64,000 nt of DNA, from assembly GCA_003671075.1 (NCBI GenBank), contig QWPT01000003.1, positions 1 through 64,000 of the forward strand, read 5' to 3'. The notes beneath the pieces were generated by a model, which ran no database searches, was not told the origin of the DNA, and saw only the letters and a program-made list of their open reading frames with translations. How positions within the stretch are numbered: the stretch's first letter is position 1; every line of letters starts with the position of its first letter. The position numbers and the translations under genes were made by a program. Shown here piece after piece: positions 9,295 through 19,488 of the stretch. This DNA comes from Planctomycetota bacterium (GTDB lineage: Bacteria; Planctomycetota; Phycisphaerae; Phycisphaerales; SM1A02).

Positions 9295-10475
9295 GCGATC
9301 TTCCTCCGAACCGAGCTGGAGAGGCGTGTGCCGAAGTGCAGGAGAAGCCCAAGCGAGACCAACGCGCAAGACAAGTACGGCAGCATCCATCCGGGATTGC
9401 GCACAACCTGCAAGACCGTTCCGCTGTCGTCAGGCGCGAACGACGCTTGGTAGAAGGTTTCTCCCGCGTAACGCAGCGGATTATTCATCGAGATCAGAAC
9501 TTCGCGATCCACGCGCTCGGTGGGATCAGACAAGCGCACCAGGCTGGAGAAGTTGCGCGCCATCTCGGTTCCGACAAAGCGATCGTGCTTGAAATCAATA
9601 AGCGAAACCGTGTAGGAGCGATAGTTGCGTTCGAAACGCAAGGCGATGTCGTAGCGCTTGGCGCCAACAACGACCGTCTGCGGCGCATTCAGCCGAGGCG
9701 AAACCATATAGGTTCCGAGCGAAGTTCCATCGTGCAATAACTCGAGGTAGGCGGCGGGAGTATCGATATCAGCGCCATCGACGCCAGTCGCAACATCAAC
9801 GGCGACTGCGGCGACTTGCGTGCCCGTCCCCACCGTCGCCCTCGCAAGTTGTTGCTTCGAAGCCTGCATCGGCCCGAGTACGCGCGCGTTGGGCATCCAC
9901 TCGATGACTCGCACCGCGAAAGGCATCACCCCGCTGGTGATCGGCGCCTGCGCACTTTCAGCGAGCAGGCTCGCGGGCACCACGACCACAAGGTCATCGG
10001 CCGGATCGGACCGATCGATGATGGCAAGCTCGCTGGTGCGCGTGTCCTCGATGTAGTTCGCCGACTGACCTTCGGCGATCGTCATGTTCCCTTCCTTGGC
10101 GAACGCACCGGTGACGAACTCGCCGACAAGCAGGAGCAGAACTCCGGCGTGCGTCGCGATCATTCCCGCGCGCTTCCACGAAAGCGTGAATCGCACGGCG
10201 TGGGCGGCGAGCAAGTTGACGAAGAGCAGGACGCCAAGAGTCATCCCGCCAGGAAAGGGGAAAACCCCTGGGATTCCTAGCACTTTCGCCGGCACGAACA
10301 GCTGGAAGGGAATCAGGACAAACAGCGAACGGAAGTAGAGGTCGACGACCATCCAGACGCCCTGCTCGGTCTGCGCGAGCGTGCCCGCGAGGATGAGCAC
10401 AATCGACAAGGCGAAGAGGACGACGGTCAGCCGCAGCGACGAGAGGCTGCGTAGAAGCGGTTTGAATGCGTTCAT
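9291..10475 (-). CDS. resB: Cytochrome c biogenesis protein ResB-like
   Basis: MNAFKPLLRSLSSLRLTVVLFALSIVLILAGTLAQ ... NNPLRYAGETFYQASF; typical ResB layout, adjacent to ccsA. Confidence 0.88.
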   Translation of the reverse strand: MNAFKPLLRSLSSLRLTVVLFALSIVLILAGTLAQTEQGVWMVVDLYFRSLFVLIPFQLFVPAKVLGIPGVFPFPGGMTLGVLLFVNLLAAHAVRFTLSWKRAGMIATHAGVLLLLVGEFVTGAFAKEGNMTIAEGQSANYIEDTRTSELAIIDRSDPADDLVVVVPASLLAESAQAPITSGVMPFAVRVIEWMPNARVLGPMQASKQQLARATVGTGTQVAAVAVDVATGVDGADIDTPAAYLELLHDGTSLGTYMVSPRLNAPQTVVVGAKRYDIALRFERNYRSYTVSLIDFKHDRFVGTEMARNFSSLVRLSDPTERVDREVLISMNNPLRYAGETFYQASFAPDDSGTVLQVVRNPGWMLPYLSCALVSLGLLLHFGTRLSSSVRRKIA

Positions 10476-11605
10476 AGTGCGACTCCTAGACCAACCGCGC
10501 GTACGAAGGCATCGAATTGCGCGCGCTCTGCTTCGACCCCAGCAACGGTGCCGCGCAACTTGAAGTACCAAGTCGCGCCGTCAACCGTGATGATTGCGAC
10601 GATCATGCGGTCGGTGCCCGCGTCGTTGACGAGATCAACCGCCGTCGCACCCGGTCCAACTTGACTGCGCTTGACCTGCGCGAGATCGGCCATCGCCTCG
10701 AGCCCGAGCTGACCGCGCCAACGATTGATGTTGGCAAGATCTCCGCCGCCGTCATTGGCGAGCGAAGTCGCGGTCACCCTCGCTCCACCTCCCGCATTTG
10801 TCACGGCAAAGGCGGCGGTCACGATTCCGCCAGCCTGCGCCTCGGCCCTCCAAGTGGCGGGCACGGCGCAGAGAGCAAGGCGTTCTTCAATCGCACCCAT
10901 CGCCTGCACCGGTGCACCCGCCGATGCGTTCGCGGAAGTCGGCGGCGAATTCGGATCGGTCGTTGCTTGGTCCGCGCGAGTGCTGGCGGGAGCGCTGGCG
11001 GGAGCACTCGCGGGCGCACCCGCACCCTCTCGGCGAAACGAACGGGCGAACGCGTCAAAGGTGGGACGCAGCGCCGCGGCGCGGGTTGCATCGGTCGTCG
11101 ACTTCACGAACCAAGTCTGCCCATCGCCAGGCGTAACGACGGCGGCGAGCATGACTCGTCCATCGCTTGCGGTCATCGCCAGCGTGGCAACATCGGTGCC
11201 ATGATCGCTCGTCGACGAAAGCAGCGGCGCGAGCTCACGCTCTTCGATGGCGGCAAGCCCGATCTGCCCGCGCCAACGATTCACATTCGCAAGCATTCCA
11301 CCAACAGCGCCGGGGAACGCCGCCACCGTCACCTCAGCGCCCGAAGCGTCGTAAGTCGCCAGGCGCATCGGCTGGTCCGATTGCACCACCTTCCAATCGC
11401 CAGGAACATCCCAAACGACGCGCGCGCCATCGGCGGCCCTCGTTGGAAGTTCAGGGTTGATGTCTTGTGGTCGAGCGCGCCCCGCACCCGCGAGCGAATC
11501 GTCAACCGATTTCGCAACACGATACGAGTGAACATCCTCACGGCCACAGCCGACGGTCATCACTGCGAGAGTGGCGATCAAAGCGATTCGGCGCTGCACA
11601 GAAAC
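10472..11605 (-). CDS. Putative lipoprotein with two homologous domains
   Basis: Lipobox-like VMTVGCG after GTG start; internal duplication around LANVNRWRGQIGLAAIEE and LANINRWRGQLGLEAMAD. Confidence 0.7.
   Translation of the reverse strand, partial: VSVQRRIALIATLAVMTVGCGREDVHSYRVAKSVDDSLAGAGRARPQDINPELPTRAADGARVVWDVPGDWKVVQSDQPMRLATYDASGAEVTVAAFPGAVGGMLANVNRWRGQIGLAAIEERELAPLLSSTSDHGTDVATLAMTASDGRVMLAAVVTPGDGQTWFVKSTTDATRAAALRPTFDAFARSFRREGAGAPASAPASAPASTRADQATTDPNSPPTSANASAGAPVQAMGAIEERLALCAVPATWRAEAQAGGIVTAAFAVTNAGGGARVTATSLANDGGGDLANINRWRGQLGLEAMADLAQVKRSQVGPGATAVDLVNDAGTDRMIVAIITVDGATWYFKLRGTVAGVEAERAQFDAFVRAVGLGVAL
10980..11027. repeat. 12-bp tandem repeat in CDS (about 4 units; encodes the ASAP-type linker)
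   Basis: gtgctggcggga gcgctggcggga gcactcgcgggc gcacccgcaccc; protein GAGAPASAPASAPAST. Confidence 0.85.
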
Positions 11606-11737
11606 TCCATTGATGTCGAGCGCCAGCCATCCGCGCGCCCCGGCGACACGAAAAAAGGCCGACATCCTCGATGATAGGATGCTATCGACTGTGACCGCGT
11701 CCGCGCCTCAGAACTTGGCCTGATCCTGCCGGCGCGC

Positions 11738-12394
11738 TCAGGCCTCGCGCACCTTGTTCACCAGGTGCCCGATCCGGGCGATCTTCACCTCAACGCAGTC
11801 GCCGTCCTTCAGGAAGAGCGGCGGCGTCCGCCCCGCACCAACGCCCGCTGGGGTGCCGGTGAGGACGATGGTTCCCGCCAACAGCGTCATGCCGCGCGAA
11901 AGTTCGGCAATGAGAAACTTGACCGGAAAGACCATCAATCGCGTGCTGGCGTGCTGCACACGCACACCGTTGAGGATCGTCTCGATCTCGAGATCCTGCG
12001 GATCAGCGATCGCACCCGCGGGCACGAGGTCGCTCATGGGACAGAATGTATCGAAGCTTTTGCCTCGGCAAAACTGCCCACCCGAACCAGTCTTCTGCCA
12101 CCAGCGCGCGCTCACATCGTTGGCTACGCGGTAACCGGCGAGCACCGACATCGCCTGTTCCACGGGAACATCGCGGCAATCGTCGGCAATCTCAAAGGCG
12201 AGCTCGCCTTCGTAATCAACCTGCGGTCCGCCTTCGCGGCAAATCGTGGGAATCACGATGGTGTCGCCGTTGCGACACGCGCTCGCGGGATTCTTCATGA
12301 ACACCATCGGGCGTTCGTCGGTCTTGCCGCCCATCTCGGCGGCGTGGTCGGCGTAGTTACGGCCAATGGCGATGATCGCGGGTGGAATGCGCAT
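11738..12394 (-). CDS. Fumarylacetoacetate hydrolase family protein
   Basis: IGRNYADHAAEMGG...PMVFMKNPASAC...DYEGELAFEI...LTGTPAGVGAGRTPPLFLKDGD. Confidence 0.92.
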   Translation of the reverse strand: MRIPPAIIAIGRNYADHAAEMGGKTDERPMVFMKNPASACRNGDTIVIPTICREGGPQVDYEGELAFEIADDCRDVPVEQAMSVLAGYRVANDVSARWWQKTGSGGQFCRGKSFDTFCPMSDLVPAGAIADPQDLEIETILNGVRVQHASTRLMVFPVKFLIAELSRGMTLLAGTIVLTGTPAGVGAGRTPPLFLKDGDCVEVKIARIGHLVNKVREA

Positions 12395-12432
12395 ACGCGC
12401 AATCTACCGACCAACGGTGACGAGCGCTCGCG

Positions 12433-14631
12433 CTACTTCCGCTCCGCGTCGGAACGGTTTTCCTGCTTGACCGCTTCGGCCTTCGCCTTGGCAGCTTCGG
12501 CCTGCGCCTTTCGGAACGCGTCGATGCCGGCTGGCTCAGGAACAAGATTGGCGAACACCAATCCAGAACTCGCCAACCGACTGCTCTTGAACTCCAACTC
12601 AAGCGCGGGGCGCACCTGGTCATAGACCAATGCGCGCACTTCGTCAGGCGCCTTGCGGAAGATGATCAGGCGATCAAGCAGCGGCTGCGAAGTATCGAGC
12701 AGAATCTTGGTGAACACCGCGGGAATCGACTGGTCGAGTTCGCCGATCAGGTCCTTCATGCGGCCCTCGCCGAACTTGTTCACGAAGTCGTTGTACCGCG
12801 CCTCGCGGAAATACCGAGTGAGGCCACGCGCGTACTCGAGCGCCTCCTTCAGCACCTGCTCATTGTCCAGCAGCAAGCCTTCGCGGAAACCGCGCTCGAG
12901 CACTGAGTAGACATCGCTGCGCGCAACTTCGGGCTGCATTTCAAACTCGCCGTAGGTCACGCTTCGCACGAACTCGTCGATAGGGACGTGGTAGGTGGTG
13001 TTCTCGTTAAACGAGCCGCGGCCGTAGAGCCGATCGAGCTTGTCAAGAATCGCCTGCCCGCCCGCGACATCACCGGTGCGATACAGCTCGCGCACCGCCT
13101 GTTTCATGAAGTTCTCGTGGAAGTTCGTGAAGGTGTCGCCACCAGCGCCGCGCACGTCGTAGTGCTTCTTGTAGAGCACCTCGAAGTACTCGTCGATCAC
13201 CTTGATCCAACGCGCGTCGTTGAGGCGCGTGACATTGTCGCCGCTGAACGGGTCGTACTGCACCAACCCCGAACGGGCGAGAGCCTGCATGGCCTGGATC
13301 TCGACGCGATCGTTGTTGATGACCTTGTAGATGTCTTTGTCGTCGGTAATGCGATGCTCGCCGTATTCGGAGCCGCGGCGCGCCCAATAGAGCGCGTGGG
13401 CTGCGGGGTGGCGCCAGTCGAGCGGACCAGTGGCGGCTGTGTACTTGGACATCAGCGCCGGATCCATGTTGTAAGCGTCTACGAGCACGCGCTTGCGAAG
13501 GAACGCCATGAGGGCGCCACCGGCACGGGCGCGCGCGGGATCGCCGAAGGTCGAATCGAAGATACCAACGAGAGTCGCGGCCTCTTCACTCATGGCGCGC
13601 AGGCCAAGAAAGCGCGCGTAGGGCGAACTCTGCCGCGACGCCCATTCGCCAACGAGCAACAGAAAACGCTTGTCGGCGGCGAAGGCGTAGCGCGGCGGAA
13701 GCGGCGCCAACTTCGTCTCCAACTCGCTGACGAAATCCTTCGCCTCCGGGACTTTGGCGTAGAGGCCGTCGAGGGTGTCGGGTGCGTCGGCGATCGCCTT
13801 GATCCACGCCTTGCGCTGCTCGTAATCCTGCGGCGGAATACCGAGGAGATACTGCCATTCGCGGGCAAACTGCCGCTTGTAGGTGAGGTGCGCATCGTCG
13901 GCCACGCCGTCGATCTTGTGAGAGAACCAAAAGGCGAGCTCCTTGCACAGCAACAGACTGTTCGGGTTGTAGCGAACGCCCTTGTCGCGCACGAGCGAGA
14001 TACCTGCGTTCACCCACGCCCAACGCTCTTCGGGCGTGTTGGTCATGACCGAGATGTTGTAGGCCATGTTGTGTCCATGGAATGACCACACCTCGGGAAA
14101 TCGCGGCTGCAGCGCGGTGATGAGATTGGCGTCGGACATCACCTCGTAGAGAAGGCCCTTCTCTTTCTGCAAGGTGACCTTGATCCACAGGTAATCGACG
14201 AGAAGACCGCGCAACGCACCGAGCGCAGTGCCCAGCACCACCATTGGTGGCGCGCCGTCTTCGGCTTCGTCGGTGTAGCGCAGGCCAAATCCGCCTTGAC
14301 CACGCACAACGGCCTCGATCGACTCCTGACCCTTCGCGGTCTCGAAGCCAACGGCAACATCGTCGCCGACCTTGCCAGTCCAGGTACGAATGTCGCCGAG
14401 GTACTTGAACGAGAGATCCTGGCCCGAAAGCACTGATTTCTTCGTCTCAATCGAGCGGATGCGCGAGAGCGAAACTCGGCGCTGTGCTTCGGGACGGCTC
14501 TCGCCCGCGACGCCGAGCGCCAGATACTGCTCGCTCGCCATCTCCGTCAGGCGCGGCTGCAGCAAACCCGCCGCGGTGAACGCAAGAATTCCGATGAGGA
14601 CGGAGAGGATCAGGATGGCGCGATCGCGCAT
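12433..14631 (-). CDS. Conserved hypothetical protein with N-terminal TM, linked to ABC transporter genes
   Basis: 732 aa from MRDRAILILSVLIGILAFTAAGLL; helical-repeat-like body; directly follows the ABC permease gene. Confidence 0.8.
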   Translation of the reverse strand: MRDRAILILSVLIGILAFTAAGLLQPRLTEMASEQYLALGVAGESRPEAQRRVSLSRIRSIETKKSVLSGQDLSFKYLGDIRTWTGKVGDDVAVGFETAKGQESIEAVVRGQGGFGLRYTDEAEDGAPPMVVLGTALGALRGLLVDYLWIKVTLQKEKGLLYEVMSDANLITALQPRFPEVWSFHGHNMAYNISVMTNTPEERWAWVNAGISLVRDKGVRYNPNSLLLCKELAFWFSHKIDGVADDAHLTYKRQFAREWQYLLGIPPQDYEQRKAWIKAIADAPDTLDGLYAKVPEAKDFVSELETKLAPLPPRYAFAADKRFLLLVGEWASRQSSPYARFLGLRAMSEEAATLVGIFDSTFGDPARARAGGALMAFLRKRVLVDAYNMDPALMSKYTAATGPLDWRHPAAHALYWARRGSEYGEHRITDDKDIYKVINNDRVEIQAMQALARSGLVQYDPFSGDNVTRLNDARWIKVIDEYFEVLYKKHYDVRGAGGDTFTNFHENFMKQAVRELYRTGDVAGGQAILDKLDRLYGRGSFNENTTYHVPIDEFVRSVTYGEFEMQPEVARSDVYSVLERGFREGLLLDNEQVLKEALEYARGLTRYFREARYNDFVNKFGEGRMKDLIGELDQSIPAVFTKILLDTSQPLLDRLIIFRKAPDEVRALVYDQVRPALELEFKSSRLASSGLVFANLVPEPAGIDAFRKAQAEAAKAKAEAVKQENRSDAERK

Positions 14632-14633
14632 GG

Positions 14634-16691
14634 TCAGCCCCCCTGCCCGCTGTAAATGGCGAGTTCCTTGCGACGGAACGAAAGGTATCCGAGCACAAGC
14701 AGCACACCCGACCAACCAACGCCGATCATGACGAAGGTTCGCCCGACATCGTTCCACGAAACCAACCGGCCTTCAACGACGGGCCCATTGCCCTGCGCCT
14801 CGCCGAACGCGCGCACCGAAAACTCAGTTGCGCCAGCGATGGTCCGCACCAACGCCTCGAAACCCTTGAGGATTTCGGAGTCGGTTCGAATGCTGTACTC
14901 GGCAACACTGGTGGCAAGGAACGGTCCGATGGATCCCGCAGAGAAGACGGTGAACACCACGAGGCAAGCGACGGGGAAGCTCAGTGTCGCTGCGCAAACT
15001 ACGGAAAGCATGCCGAGAAACGACAGTTTCAGCAGGTTCATCAACTGCGCGCGAAAGAGATTGTCACCGAATCCGCCAACGCGATAGAGCAGCTCGATGC
15101 CATTGGGATCGAAGAAGATCGTTCCCATACCAGGCAGAAACTCAAGTTCGTTGGGACGCGCGTTCTTGTTGAGTCTCTGATTCTGAATGTGCACATCGAG
15201 CGTGCCATCGTCGGCAATGGCGCTCGCGGGCACAGGCACAACATTGGACTGAGCGGCGATGAAGTTGTGATCGATCCACGCCTGCCGATCACCCTCGCCA
15301 AAGACGAACACCACGGGATACACCTGGTTGGGATCGCTCTCGCCGGCGTAGAACTTGTAACGCAGCGAAAGGCTTCCTCCCGCGCGCTGCTGAGCGGAAA
15401 GTCCGGTGAAGCGATACACGCGCTCGTTGTTCGGGCCAATCGAACGCTGCGCCTTGAGGTACTCCTCGCTGATCGCACGCGCCAGACTCTTCTTGACCTC
15501 GATTTCAGTACGCACGCCTTCGCGCAGATCGGACTGAATGTTTGGATCGGCCTTCATCGTCTCTTCGACGGCGGCCTGCAACTCCGCAGGCGCAAGCCTG
15601 GTGTAGAGGGGATAGCTACCGATGCGCGCAACCAGAACCTCGTCCTGCACGGCGATGGCGTCGTAAAGATCCTGGGCCGGACGCGCGCGGATCTGCGCGA
15701 GAAACGCGTACATCGCCACCGTGCAAGTCAGAAGAATGGCGATGTTGATCGCGACCAGTCCAAGCCACTTGCCCGCGAGCCAAGAAAGGCGCGAAACCGG
15801 CTTGGTGAGCGTGGTCCACGCCTGACGATCGCGAATCTCAAACGCAACAGTCGCGCAACCGAGGAAGACGGTGAGAAACGCGCACACCATGTACATGGTG
15901 TCGAGCGCGCTCGAAAGATAGGTCTGCACTTGGTAGCGCAGCGGCAGCGTTGGGTCGATCATCTGCGGCAGCAGCGGAATGACGACGATTGCGATGGCGG
16001 CAAACGATACAGCAATGCGCAGGCGCATCGCCTCGCGCACCACGCTTCCCGCAACGGCGTAGATCGGTCGCGGCCGGTCGAGGGCTTCGAGCAGCAAGCG
16101 CACCACCAACACAAACATGAACAGAAAGAGCGGGATCGAGGCAAGACTCGCGCCGATGTTGGGGCGGCCCGCCAACAGCAAGCCACCGCCGATGGCGCCG
16201 CTCACGAACGAAACCAACACCAGCTGCAAGGCCAGGCCCGACCAACAGGCGAACCCAACAATGCTGAGCGCGACCGCACCTGCGCCGAGCGCGAGCCACG
16301 GCTCCTGCGCGAGCGCGATGGGCAACCAGTCCTTGCGTTGCGTGGCAAGAATGACGCTGGCCGCCTCGGCAACGCGCTCGATCTTGCCAGTGCGCTCAAA
16401 CATGCGCTCCAAGCTCTTGGCCAACGCGGCGTCGCCAACACTGGCGCCGTCGACGGTCAGCGTGCCCCGCTCAACGAGTTCGACCGCGATGGGTTCCTTG
16501 GCCGTCAAGTCCGCTTGCTTGAGAATCTCAGGGATGCGACCGGCGAGATAATCCAAGCGCGATGCCTCGCGATAGAAGATCGCGGCGACGGCGATGATGG
16601 CGACGCAGTACACCACCGCGACTGAAGTGCGCAGGCGGCGGCTGCGGCCGAGGGCGCCGAACTTCTCTTGAATCGCTTGATATGCGCTCAC
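14634..16691 (-). CDS. ABC-2-type transporter permease
   Basis: 685 aa, multiple TM segments, FEIRDRQAWTTLTKPVSRLSWLAGKWLGLV; 4-bp overlap with the ATPase gene. Confidence 0.85.
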   Translation of the reverse strand: MSAYQAIQEKFGALGRSRRLRTSVAVVYCVAIIAVAAIFYREASRLDYLAGRIPEILKQADLTAKEPIAVELVERGTLTVDGASVGDAALAKSLERMFERTGKIERVAEAASVILATQRKDWLPIALAQEPWLALGAGAVALSIVGFACWSGLALQLVLVSFVSGAIGGGLLLAGRPNIGASLASIPLFLFMFVLVVRLLLEALDRPRPIYAVAGSVVREAMRLRIAVSFAAIAIVVIPLLPQMIDPTLPLRYQVQTYLSSALDTMYMVCAFLTVFLGCATVAFEIRDRQAWTTLTKPVSRLSWLAGKWLGLVAINIAILLTCTVAMYAFLAQIRARPAQDLYDAIAVQDEVLVARIGSYPLYTRLAPAELQAAVEETMKADPNIQSDLREGVRTEIEVKKSLARAISEEYLKAQRSIGPNNERVYRFTGLSAQQRAGGSLSLRYKFYAGESDPNQVYPVVFVFGEGDRQAWIDHNFIAAQSNVVPVPASAIADDGTLDVHIQNQRLNKNARPNELEFLPGMGTIFFDPNGIELLYRVGGFGDNLFRAQLMNLLKLSFLGMLSVVCAATLSFPVACLVVFTVFSAGSIGPFLATSVAEYSIRTDSEILKGFEALVRTIAGATEFSVRAFGEAQGNGPVVEGRLVSWNDVGRTFVMIGVGWSGVLLVLGYLSFRRKELAIYSGQGG

Positions 16692-17929
16692 GCGCGGCCC
16701 TCGCCATTGGGCTTCTTCTTACTGGCGTCACCGCCATCAAGCAACGAATCGATCAACCCTTGGTCGAGGTTGGGGGTGCCTGATGAACCTACTGATGAAC
16801 CACCTGCCGCCTTCGCCACTGGTTGAGCTGCGGGCGTGGCGGGTTCAATGAGCGCGTCGAGTATCGCTGCGCGTTGCGAAGTGGCGGTTGAGCCGCGCTC
16901 CGATGACGCGTCGACGAACACGGGCGCGGGCATCGTTGATGCCTTCACCAACTGATCGACGACATCGCGGCCAGCCGCGCCGTCACCACCTTCCTCACCT
17001 TGCAGGAACGATGCGATGCGACCGCCCGACTGCGCGCCACTGGTGGCGATCTGCTCGGCGCGCGCACGCTCGACGATGTCGAGAAAGAGCTCCTCGAGCG
17101 TTTGCCTCGGCGCGGAAACGCCTTCGATGGAGATCCCCTGCATCCGGTGCAGGGTTTCGTCAACGGCCTTGATGGTCGCCGCGTCAAGTCGCGGCGTGCG
17201 CAGCAGCGTGTGGCGACTGTCGGCGAGCAACTCGTTGGCCGTGCCCTGCGCTCGAATCTTGCCGCCGTAAAGAATGACCATGCGCGAGCAGACATCCTCA
17301 ACATCGGCCAAGAGGTGCGATGTCAAAAGGATGGTCTTTCCTCGGCGGCCAAGCTCAAGAATGAGATCCTTCACTTGCCGAGTACCGATCGGGTCGAGAC
17401 CAGATGTCGGCTCATCGAGGATCAACAACTCGGGGTCATTGACCAAGGCCTGCGCGAGACCGAGGCGGCGCGCCATGCCCTTGGAAAATTCGCCAGCAGG
17501 ACGATGGGCGACCTGGGTGAGGCCGACCATTTCCAACAGTTCCTCAGTGCGTCGACGGCGAGTGCGCCGATCGAGACCGAAGAGTTTGCCGTAGTAGTCG
17601 ATGGTCTCGGTCGGATTGAGAAAGCGATAAAGGTAGGTTTCCTCGGGCAAATAGCCGATTTTACGCTTCACCTCAACATCGCTCGGATCACGACCAAACA
17701 CAACCAAGCGACCTCGCGAGCGATGAAGCAGCCCGAGGATCATCTTGATGGTGGTCGACTTACCCGATCCGTTGGGACCGAGCAGGCCGAAGATCTCGTG
17801 ACGGTCGATGTGAAAATCGATCCCGTCAACGGCGCGCGCGGTGGCGCGCATCCAGAAGTCACTGAAGGTCTTGGTGAGGCCCGCGGCGTCGACGATGCGT
17901 GCTTCGGAACCGTGCTGAGAACTCGCCAT
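16688..17929 (-). CDS. ABC transporter ATP-binding protein
   Basis: Walker A GPNGSGKST, FSKGMARRLGLAQALVNDPELLILDEPTSGLDP, LLTSH. Confidence 0.95.
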   Translation of the reverse strand: MASSQHGSEARIVDAAGLTKTFSDFWMRATARAVDGIDFHIDRHEIFGLLGPNGSGKSTTIKMILGLLHRSRGRLVVFGRDPSDVEVKRKIGYLPEETYLYRFLNPTETIDYYGKLFGLDRRTRRRRTEELLEMVGLTQVAHRPAGEFSKGMARRLGLAQALVNDPELLILDEPTSGLDPIGTRQVKDLILELGRRGKTILLTSHLLADVEDVCSRMVILYGGKIRAQGTANELLADSRHTLLRTPRLDAATIKAVDETLHRMQGISIEGVSAPRQTLEELFLDIVERARAEQIATSGAQSGGRIASFLQGEEGGDGAAGRDVVDQLVKASTMPAPVFVDASSERGSTATSQRAAILDALIEPATPAAQPVAKAAGGSSVGSSGTPNLDQGLIDSLLDGGDASKKKPNGEGRA

Positions 17930-18030
17930 TCGTACTCCTCTGGTGACTGCATCTTCACTCTCACGCGCCGAAACTCAAGCGCGCTGAACTATGCGCAACG
18001 CCTGCGCTGGGTTCTCCGTCCCGCGGGCGA

Positions 18031-19488
18031 TTAGCGACCGATTCCGCCGGTCGCGTCGCGGCTGAGTCGCCGCCCCGCCTTGTTCACAAAGATCTGCTCG
18101 CTGTTGGGCGCATAGAAGCCACCGGCGTCACGCGCCGCCTTCTCGCCCTTCTTGCGCTCGACCTCCGCATCGCGGCGAAACTGCATCATTTCCGATGAAC
18201 TCGACAGCCTGAGATTGAGCATGCCCAGCATGGTGGGCGCAGCGATCACTTCAGCCTGCGGATTCTCCAACGCCTCGCGCACCGCATCGAGCCAGAGCTG
18301 CTTGACGATCTGACCGCGCGAATCGCGATAGCTGGCGGCCAGACTCTCAAGCCGCTTGGTTTCGCGCTCAAGTCCCGCACGCATCGACGCGTCGGTTGCA
18401 CGCGCGCGCGAAACGATCTTCGACACTTCGCCGCCGACATCCTTCTGCTCCATGCGTGCGCCAAGGCGAACGAGGATCTGCTCGGACTCGTCGGTGCGGC
18501 CGGCTTCGAGCGCCTCTTCGTAGAGACGGATCTCGCCGAGAAGATCGCCGTAGACCTCGCCGCCGGCGATCTGAGTGAGAATGGTTCCAGCGTTCTGCCG
18601 CGCGCGCTCGACCTCGCCCTTGGCGTACTCGCGGGCGGTCTGCACATCGCGAAACTTATTTTGCACTGCGAGCGGCGCGATCCGCTCGACGGCGCGCACC
18701 GATGTGAACTCGATGCCAACGCCCAGACGATCGAGCGTGCGCTGAGCGCGTTCGCGCACCAACGGGCCAACCATATCGCGCGTGTCGGTGAACTCAGGAA
18801 GCGTGAGCGTGCTCGCCGACTCGACCGCAGCCTGCATAAGCGCTGCAACCACGATGCGGTCACTGTTCTGCGGCGAAGTCGACTCGAGGAACTTGACCGC
18901 ATCGGCGATCACATAATCGGCCTCGAACTGCGCGTGGGCAAGATCGCCTTCTTTGGTCAGCAGCGATCCATCGGCACCAGGCTTGAGGCCCGAGTTGGGA
19001 TCGGCGGAGTCGATCTGCTCTTGCAGCGTCTTGCGGCGCTGGTCGCCCTGATTCATCGACGCTGGCCAGAACTGGCGGTCGAGTCGAATCGTGCGCCGCT
19101 GCTCGATCACCTGAAGGTCGCCGATGGGATACGGCCAAAAGGGCTGCAAACCAGGCTGCACCTGCGCATCGCCCGATTCGTCGCCGCCGGCAATCGCTCC
19201 GAAGAGCGTCTTGATTCCCGTACTACCCTCGGGCACCGACTGAAAGCCGGAGAAGACGAACACCACGCACAGCGCAACGATGCCCGCCTGCAGGATGCGA
19301 TAGGAAAGCTTGAGCGCATCGCCGAGCGACTGAGTCGCGGGATCGAGCGCATCACGCATGTCCATGCTGCCGCGCAAATCATCGCGGCCCGCGACTTCAA
19401 AGCGCGCGCTGGCGGCACGACGCGGCGCCTCCACCTCGAGCGGACGCATGGCGGCTGGACGCAGCGGATCGTTTGGTGCTCCCGTCAT
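18031..19488 (-). CDS. SPFH-domain membrane protein (HflK-like)
   Basis: TM ILQAGIVALCVVFVFSGFQSVPEGSTGIKTLFG, then band-7-like domain; ATG at 19488 overlaps the upstream stop. Confidence 0.75.
   Translation of the reverse strand: MTGAPNDPLRPAAMRPLEVEAPRRAASARFEVAGRDDLRGSMDMRDALDPATQSLGDALKLSYRILQAGIVALCVVFVFSGFQSVPEGSTGIKTLFGAIAGGDESGDAQVQPGLQPFWPYPIGDLQVIEQRRTIRLDRQFWPASMNQGDQRRKTLQEQIDSADPNSGLKPGADGSLLTKEGDLAHAQFEADYVIADAVKFLESTSPQNSDRIVVAALMQAAVESASTLTLPEFTDTRDMVGPLVRERAQRTLDRLGVGIEFTSVRAVERIAPLAVQNKFRDVQTAREYAKGEVERARQNAGTILTQIAGGEVYGDLLGEIRLYEEALEAGRTDESEQILVRLGARMEQKDVGGEVSKIVSRARATDASMRAGLERETKRLESLAASYRDSRGQIVKQLWLDAVREALENPQAEVIAAPTMLGMLNLRLSSSSEMMQFRRDAEVERKKGEKAARDAGGFYAPNSEQIFVNKAGRRLSRDATGGIGR

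Noticed and set aside
15189-16625. 478-aa plus-strand ORF antisense to the ABC permease
   Set aside because: Low-plausibility composition (His/Arg/Asp/Gly), no motif; permease TM pattern is clear.
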